Part shown: positions 59,255 to 64,000 of the stretch, piece after piece
Layout: each line of letters begins with the position of its first letter
Position numbering within the stretch: the stretch's first letter is position 1
Assembly (NCBI GenBank): GCA_034423575.1
Contig: DAOUIF010000033.1
Coordinates: forward strand, 62,001-126,000
DNA length: 64,000 nucleotides
Direction: 5' to 3'
Source: Bin87 sp034423575
GTDB taxonomy: Bacteria > Chloroflexota > Dehalococcoidia > Lucifugimonadales > UBA3495
Position numbers and translations under genes: made by a program
The notes under the pieces: generated by a model
What the model saw: the letters and a program-made list of their open reading frames with translations, nothing else
What the model was told of the DNA's origin: nothing
Database searches by the model: none

Positions 59255-59702
59255 CAATGTCCGCGATCAGGTTTTTGGTGCGAATAGCCAGTCGTCGGCA
59301 GGGCGATTTTTTCTTGAGTGGTTGAGCAGCGGGCGGGGCAAGCTCGTTGTCGGTGGCGGAGTGTTGCGAGAACTGAATGAATATAGCGATTTCAAGCGGT
59401 GGTTGCGGACGGCCTTGGGCAGAAATATTGCGACAGCGGTAGATGACGCGGCTGTCGACGCAGAGACTACGATCGTCCAGCAAAATGACGTCTGCAAGTC
59501 TGATGACGAGCACGTGATAGCTTTGGCTCACGTGAGCGGCGCTCGCTTGTTATTCACGAATGATGGGGACTTGCAGGATGATTTTAAGAATCCCAGTATC
59601 ATCAACAATCCACGAGGGGTGATTTACACGACGCGGCGCGGCGTGGATGTCACGCGAACGCACCGGAAATTGCTTCGTCGGACCGACTTGTGCACTGGGT
59701 AA
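59235..59702 (+). CDS. PIN-like nuclease, second gene of the ATPase pair
   Basis: The 155-aa product starts at ATG 59235, 20 nt inside the ATPase gene in another frame. The acidic PIN pattern is visible: CAIVDNNVRD (Asp6), VLRELNEY (Glu46), SDDEHVIALAHVSGARLLFTNDGDLQDDF (Asp90/91, Asp110, Asp112). PIN proteins cleave RNA, often as toxins; here no antitoxin gene precedes it and the ATPase could take that role. It ends before argJ. A basic C-terminal tail (RTHRKLLRRTDLC) may bind nucleic acid. Confidence 0.82.
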   Translation: MCAIVDNNVRDQVFGANSQSSAGRFFLEWLSSGRGKLVVGGGVLRELNEYSDFKRWLRTALGRNIATAVDDAAVDAETTIVQQNDVCKSDDEHVIALAHVSGARLLFTNDGDLQDDFKNPSIINNPRGVIYTTRRGVDVTRTHRKLLRRTDLCTG

Positions 59703-59784
59703 CCGGGCGGTCGGATGGGGCCACGTATGGTATATTTATGCGGCATTTTTGCCGTGTTTCATCGGCCCGCAGGAGCGCGTAACG

Positions 59785-61011
59785 ATGCCCGCCAGCGCAG
59801 ATATCACCGCCATTCCGAACGGTACCATCACGTCGCCGCAGGGGTTTTCTGCCGGCGGGGTTTTCATCGGCCTCAAGACCCGAGGCGAGGACAAGCTGGA
59901 CCTGGCCATGCTGGTCTCGGACAGTCCATGTTCCATCGGCGGGGTGTTCACCACCTCGGCCATCCGGTCGGCGACGGTGGACCTGGACCGGGAACGCGTG
60001 GCGCGAGGACAGGCGCGGGCGCTCATCGTGAACGCGGGGATCGCGAACACGTGCGTGGGCGCGCAGGGCTACAAGGACGCCGAAGAGATGACGCGGCTGG
60101 CGGCGGAAAAGCTGGGCGTCACCGCGGAGGACGTGCTGGTGTGCAGCACCGGCGTGATCGGTGTCGAATTGCCCATGTCGCTGATCCGGTCGGGTGTGAC
60201 GGAGATTGCCCTGGCCGACGACGGCGGGCCCCAGTTGGCGCGGGCGATGATGACGACGGACACGCATCCCAAGGAGACGGCGGTGTCTTTCACTGCGTCC
60301 ACAGGGCAGACCATCACCATCGGGGGAGTGGCCAAGGGTTCGGGGATGATCAATCCCAACATGGCGACGATGCTGTCGTTTGCGGCGACGGACGCGGCCG
60401 TCGACCCTGGGTTCCTGCAAATGACGGTCAAGGCAGTGGCGGACGAGACTTACAACATGCTGACCGTCGATGGAGACAGCAGCACCAACGATACCTTCCT
60501 GGCCTTTGCCAACGGTCGGGTCGGCAACCCGGTCATCGACGACCGGTCGCCGGACGCCGAAGCGTTCAAGAGCGCGCTGCACCAGGTGTGCTCCAACCTG
60601 ACCCGGATGCTGGCCCGTGACGGCGAAGGAGCCACTCGGCTGCTCACGGTCCAGGTCGACGGCGCCCGGGACGTCGGCGACGCCCGGAAGGCCGCATTGA
60701 CCATCGCGGAAAGCCCGTTGGTCAAATCTGCGGTGTACGGGGCGGACCCGAACTGGGGCAGGTTGATGATGGCGCTGGGCCGCAGCGGCGCCGAGGCGGT
60801 TGAGGAAAAGGTCGACCTGTTCGTCAACGGGGTTTGCATCATGGAGGCGGGAACGCCGGTACCCTTCCACCGGGACGCCGTGGTGGCGTTGATGTCCGGC
60901 GAGCAGGTGGACTTCCGAGTGAGCCTGAACCTGGCGGCCGGAGAGGCGACGGCATACGGCTGCGACCTCACCGAGCAGTACGTCATAATCAATAGCGCGT
61001 ACACCACCTAG
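59785..61011 (+). CDS. argJ: Bifunctional ornithine acetyltransferase/N-acetylglutamate synthase
   Basis: The 408-aa product starts at ATG 59785 behind AGGAG. It has PQGFSAGGVFIGLK, NAGIANTCVGAQGYKDAEEM and the autocleavage site KGSGMINPNMATML, where the peptide splits before Thr195 to make the active alpha/beta form. The C-terminal YGADPNWGRLMMALGRSG is conserved. It transfers the acetyl group from acetylornithine to glutamate in the cyclic arginine pathway. It starts 82 nt after the PIN gene stop and is followed by argB. Confidence 0.96.
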   Translation: MPASADITAIPNGTITSPQGFSAGGVFIGLKTRGEDKLDLAMLVSDSPCSIGGVFTTSAIRSATVDLDRERVARGQARALIVNAGIANTCVGAQGYKDAEEMTRLAAEKLGVTAEDVLVCSTGVIGVELPMSLIRSGVTEIALADDGGPQLARAMMTTDTHPKETAVSFTASTGQTITIGGVAKGSGMINPNMATMLSFAATDAAVDPGFLQMTVKAVADETYNMLTVDGDSSTNDTFLAFANGRVGNPVIDDRSPDAEAFKSALHQVCSNLTRMLARDGEGATRLLTVQVDGARDVGDARKAALTIAESPLVKSAVYGADPNWGRLMMALGRSGAEAVEEKVDLFVNGVCIMEAGTPVPFHRDAVVALMSGEQVDFRVSLNLAAGEATAYGCDLTEQYVIINSAYTT

Positions 61012-61094
61012 TCGGAAACTGCGCCTTTGGACCGGTAGTGGTCGCGGACGGTACTGATCAAACCAGCCGACGCGGAAGGGTGAGGTACTCCGTC

Positions 61095-61898
61095 GTGTCA
61101 CAGCAGTTCGCGGCACCGCCCATCGTAGTCAAGATCGGGGGCAGTACCCTGGGCGGCAATGATACGTCCTTGCAGGATCTGGTGAAGCTGCACGCCTCAG
61201 GCAAGCCCGTGGTGATCGTACACGGGGGCGGCAACGTCATCAGCGAGTGGATGCAGCGGCAGAACCTGGCGCCCAATTTCGTCAACGGGCTGCGGGTGAC
61301 CGACGGGCCGTCGCTGGAGATCGTGGTGGCGGTTCTGGGTGGGCTGGTGAACAAGGAACTTACGGCCCAGATGCAGCAGTTGGGGGCGCCCACCATCGGG
61401 ATCAGCGGCATGGACGGAAACCTGCTGCAGGCGCACGTTGCCAACCCGGAACTTGGATACGTGGGCGAGGTTACCAGGGTTGATCCCGAGCCGGTGCGGG
61501 CCATCATGTCGGCGGGGTTCATTCCCATGGTGTCGCCCATTGCGGTGGACGTGAGCCGAGACAGCGAACACGCGGGGCAGCCCCTGAACGTCAACGGGGA
61601 CACGGCGGCAGGCGCGCTGGCCCGCGCGCTGCGGGCGGAACGGATCATCTTCCTGACCGATGTGGCCGGCGTGATGGACAACGGGGGCCGGGTCATTCCT
61701 CGGCTCGATGCCCGGGGTGCGGAGCAACTGCGGGCGTCGGGAGTTGCCCGGGGCGGGATGCTGCCCAAGCTGGCGGCTTGCCTGGACGCACTGGCAGACT
61801 CGGCGGTGCCAATCGCGCACATCGTGGACGGACGGGAACCTGGAGCGGTGATGAACTGCGTGAACGGAAGACCGATGGGGACGCGGATAACTGCTTAA
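61095..61898 (+). CDS. argB: Acetylglutamate kinase
   Basis: The 267-aa product starts at GTG 61095; a 57-nt upstream ATG/GTG extension has no better site. It has VVKIGGSTLGG (ATP-binding), VIVHGGGNVISEWM, GMDGNLLQAHV, NVNGDTAAGALARAL and FLTDVAGVMDNGGRVIP. It phosphorylates N-acetylglutamate in arginine synthesis. The GGMLPKLAACLDAL block near the end is the usual regulatory-site region. It follows argJ by 83 nt, probably in one transcript, and is closed by a terminator. Confidence 0.96.
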   Translation: MSQQFAAPPIVVKIGGSTLGGNDTSLQDLVKLHASGKPVVIVHGGGNVISEWMQRQNLAPNFVNGLRVTDGPSLEIVVAVLGGLVNKELTAQMQQLGAPTIGISGMDGNLLQAHVANPELGYVGEVTRVDPEPVRAIMSAGFIPMVSPIAVDVSRDSEHAGQPLNVNGDTAAGALARALRAERIIFLTDVAGVMDNGGRVIPRLDARGAEQLRASGVARGGMLPKLAACLDALADSAVPIAHIVDGREPGAVMNCVNGRPMGTRITA

Positions 61899-61937
61899 TT
61901 GGGCACCGATTAATGTGGCGCCGACGGAGAATCGAAA

Positions 61938-61967
61938 GGGGCGGGTGATCAACCCGCCCCAGATCTT
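61938..61967. terminator. Rho-independent terminator, possibly bidirectional
   Basis: A 9-bp GGGGCGGGT stem (61938-61946 with 61952-61960) and GATCA loop are followed by AGATCTTTT on the plus strand. It separates argB from the convergent gene at 61994. Confidence 0.75.
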
Positions 61968-61993
61968 TTGGGGAACCGTCGACGCGACAGCGA

Positions 61994-62458
61994 TCAGGCG
62001 GCGATCAGGTCCCTGGAGATGGCGTCGGGGATTAGGTCGCCCTCGGCTGCCAGGTGAGCCTTGATAGCTTCGGCGGCGGCGTTGACCATCTCGGAATCCA
62101 GGTTGGCGGCGGCCTCGGGATACCCGGCCTCCGACAGGTAATTCGCGGTCTGCTGGCGGAACTGGTCCAGCGAGTAGTCCATCTGAGCGTCTTTGTCCTT
62201 CATGTCCTCGGGATAGTCGACGTGCGACCCGCCGGCGCCGAGCTTGTCATAGCCGCCCTTATGCCAGTGGCCGCGGGCTCCGTGGGGGTCGAACCGAATG
62301 ATTTCAACGCCCTGGACGTCCACGCCGAAAGTCGGGCCGCCGAACTTGGCCTTGAGGCAGCGGAGCGGCCAGAGATACATGGTGACGTCGCCGGACTTGC
62401 TAAGCGGGCGAACCATCACGCGGCCCAGATAAGACTCACCATCGATCATCGTTGCCAT
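61994..62458 (-). CDS. Protein of unknown function
   Basis: The 154-aa product starts at ATG 62458 behind GGAGG. It has no signal peptide or membrane segment. Visible blocks are YLGRVMVRPLSKSGDVTMYLWPLRCLKA, FDPHGARGHWHKGGYDKLGAGGSHVDYP and an acidic helical C-terminus (SLDQFRQQTANYLSEAGYPEAAANLDSEM). The His-rich HGARGHWHKGG segment could bind metal. I do not recognise the family. It faces argB convergently. Confidence 0.75.
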   Translation of the reverse strand: MATMIDGESYLGRVMVRPLSKSGDVTMYLWPLRCLKAKFGGPTFGVDVQGVEIIRFDPHGARGHWHKGGYDKLGAGGSHVDYPEDMKDKDAQMDYSLDQFRQQTANYLSEAGYPEAAANLDSEMVNAAAEAIKAHLAAEGDLIPDAISRDLIAA

Positions 62459-62743
62459 GAAAAAATCCTCCTAACGGCGAATTCAATCCGCCGGATAATG
62501 ACCCGCGTATAGTAACACAACATCGATTCGCCAACTCGCATTACCTGCCGGGCAGACTGCACGCGCGGGCGACCAGTTGGCCCGCACCCTGATCGTTACT
62601 GTGTCGTCCGCACCCCGGCGAGTAAAGAACGGCGGCGAACCGATCCGGCATGACCGACCTGACAAGCTGCCGGACACCGAATGTACTGCCTTGTCAACGG
62701 TTATACTCACCTGCACCCACGCACCCAACAAGAGAGAGACGTG

Positions 62744-64000
62744 ATGACTCGTTCAACCCTGAAAGCCGGAAGCGCGATGCTGCTGGCGGCATGTTTCGTG
62801 TTGGCAATGGCCGCGTGCGCTCAGAGCGCGGCGCCGACGGAACAGTCCGCAGAGCCGGTGAGTGGAACGGCGGAGTCTCCAGCCGCGGCGCCGGCGGCCG
62901 CTGCCACTGTGCCGGCGTCAGAGCCTACGACTGCACCCGCCGAGCCCGTCGAAACTACGCCGGCGGTGGTGTTGCCCACCGGCGAGCTGCCGGCCACCAG
63001 CGCGCCCACATCGACACCGGCGAGCGAAGCGGAAGCCAAGCCGATTGCCCAGGACATTCCGAATGTGGAGGGCATTGACGCGTGGCTCAATTCGGACGAA
63101 GAGCTCACGATCCAGGGGCTGGTCGGTGATGGCAATGTGGTGCTGGTGGACTTCTGGACCTATACGTGCGTCAACTGCATCCGGACGCTGCCGTTCCTGC
63201 GGGACTGGTGGACGCGGTACGAGGACGACGGACTGGTTATCCTGGGCATTCACACGCCCGAGTTCGAGTTCGAAAAGGACTACGAGAATGTCGCGGAGGC
63301 GCTCAAGACCCATGAGATCGGTTGGCCAGTGGCGCAAGACAACGCCCGAACCACATGGCGGAACTTTGAGAATCGCTACTGGCCGGCCAAATATCTGTTC
63401 AACAGCCACGGGGAGATGATCTACTCGCACTTCGGCGAAGGGGCATACGGCGAGACCGAGCAGAAGATACGCAACGCGCTGGTGGAGGCCGGGGCGGACC
63501 TGTCTGACGATCCGCTGGACCTGCCGGAAGACCAGGTACGGGACGCGGCGTTCCAGGCGGCCCGGGTCGGCGGGAGCGCGCCGGTAACTCCCGAGCTGTA
63601 CGCCGGATGGCAACGGAACGTGGGCGTGGCGCGGTCGGGTCGCCATCCGTACGTGGCTCAATTCGAGGACTATTTCCAGTCGATTCTCGACGGAGGGAAC
63701 GGGATTATCGACGTTCAGGTACCCCAGGACTTGCATCCCCACCTCCTGTACTTCCAGGGCGTGTGGTCGGTGGAGCCAGAGCGGATCCGGCACGCGCGGG
63801 ACACCGAGAACCTGGAGGATTACCTGGCGCTGAACTACGCGGGCAAGAGCGTGAACGCAGTCTTAACCTCGGACTCGGGTGAACCTTATGAAGTGGTGGT
63901 GACGGTCGACGGAGCGATGATGACCGAAGAGAACGCGGGGGCCGACATCCAGTGGGATGAAAACGGATATTCGTACATCCTGGTCGACGAGCCGAGGATG
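62744..64000 (+). CDS. Thioredoxin-like (TlpA/DipZ-type) lipoprotein, 3'-truncated by the window edge
   Basis: The frame is open from ATG 62744 to base 64000 without a stop (419 codons). Residues 1-25 form a lipoprotein signal with the lipobox MAAC (Cys25). A long Ala/Pro/Thr-rich linker (27-100) follows, then a thioredoxin fold with FWTYTCVNCIRTLPFL (redox Cys142 and Cys145) and a TlpA-like DNARTTWRNFENRYWPAKYLFNSHG block. The part beyond about residue 250 resembles the beta-sandwich that follows thioredoxin in DipZ proteins. It should be a surface-anchored thiol-disulfide protein modified by Lgt. A TATACT at 62702-62707 may be its -10. Confidence 0.85.
   Translation, partial: MTRSTLKAGSAMLLAACFVLAMAACAQSAAPTEQSAEPVSGTAESPAAAPAAAATVPASEPTTAPAEPVETTPAVVLPTGELPATSAPTSTPASEAEAKPIAQDIPNVEGIDAWLNSDEELTIQGLVGDGNVVLVDFWTYTCVNCIRTLPFLRDWWTRYEDDGLVILGIHTPEFEFEKDYENVAEALKTHEIGWPVAQDNARTTWRNFENRYWPAKYLFNSHGEMIYSHFGEGAYGETEQKIRNALVEAGADLSDDPLDLPEDQVRDAAFQAARVGGSAPVTPELYAGWQRNVGVARSGRHPYVAQFEDYFQSILDGGNGIIDVQVPQDLHPHLLYFQGVWSVEPERIRHARDTENLEDYLALNYAGKSVNAVLTSDSGEPYEVVVTVDGAMMTEENAGADIQWDENGYSYILVDEPRM

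Noticed and set aside
1..64000. CRISPR array or prophage
   Set aside because: No regularly spaced repeats with unique spacers were seen, and no capsid, portal, terminase or integrase genes.

Overview
The window is about 64 kb of GC-rich bacterial chromosome, open at both ends: a secretion-adaptor gene is cut by the left edge and a thioredoxin-like lipoprotein gene by the right edge. The gene content suggests a Chloroflexota lineage of the Dehalococcoidia/SAR202 type. The reasons are three luciferase-like (F420/flavin) monooxygenases, two CaiB/BaiF CoA-transferases, six MFS carriers, four SDRs, a DUF951 protein, a fused EtfBA, an AprB ferredoxin and a large-type SRP RNA. This assignment is inference; no rRNA or complete marker set is present.

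Layout. 1-5.3 kb: an HlyD-like adaptor fragment, then a DUF35 OB-fold protein and thiolase pair, a mini HAD protein, an MFS carrier and a GNAT. 5.4-9.8 kb: a three-subunit molybdenum hydroxylase (FAD, 2Fe-2S, Mo-pterin) behind an extended -10 promoter, then a GNAT. 9.8-18 kb: mainly minus-strand catabolic genes (two LLM oxidoreductases, AIM24-like protein, ribH, APH/MtnK-like kinase, SDR, PhnZ-like HD protein) with a divergent SDR and a convergent MFS. 18-21.3 kb: an orphan RecF/OLD-type ATPase and a protein joining an unknown N-terminal domain to a GH105-like domain. 21.4-27.7 kb: a plus-strand acyl-CoA module (two CaiB, a Uma2 nuclease between them, two MaoC/hot-dog hydratase halves, two tandem SDR paralogues) ending in a strong terminator.

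27.9-31.7 kb: a membrane-anchored unknown, the SRP RNA with its promoter, then rsmA, ispE and lgt. 31.7-37.1 kb: a minus-strand run of radical SAM, fabF, recJ and Uma2 genes with 1-31 nt gaps or overlaps. 37.1-47.5 kb: a repeat-bearing intergenic region, LLM and flavin reductase, a BtuF-like protein, two MFS, DUF951, pyrF, DUF3500 and lepA. 47.6-54.4 kb: an aminotransferase, MFS, an ATPase plus TOPRIM-like pair, a stand-alone aprB, and a DHA2-like MFS. 54.5-64 kb: fused etfBA with pncB, a second ATPase plus PIN-nuclease pair, argJ-argB, an unknown protein and the lipoprotein.

The genes fit an aerobic heterotroph that degrades recalcitrant organic compounds: monooxygenases and a molybdenum hydroxylase activate substrates, CoA-transferases, hydratases, SDRs and a thiolase process acyl-CoA intermediates, and EtfBA collects electrons. 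The strongest candidates for an undescribed system are the two overlapping ATPase-nuclease pairs (50.4-52.2 kb and 57.9-59.7 kb), which have the build of anti-phage defence modules. A third, orphan ATPase of the same superfamily lies at 18-19.5 kb. Intergenic regions hold recurrent GGGGCGA-type hairpins, an imperfect 110-nt palindrome and a 30-nt dispersed repeat.
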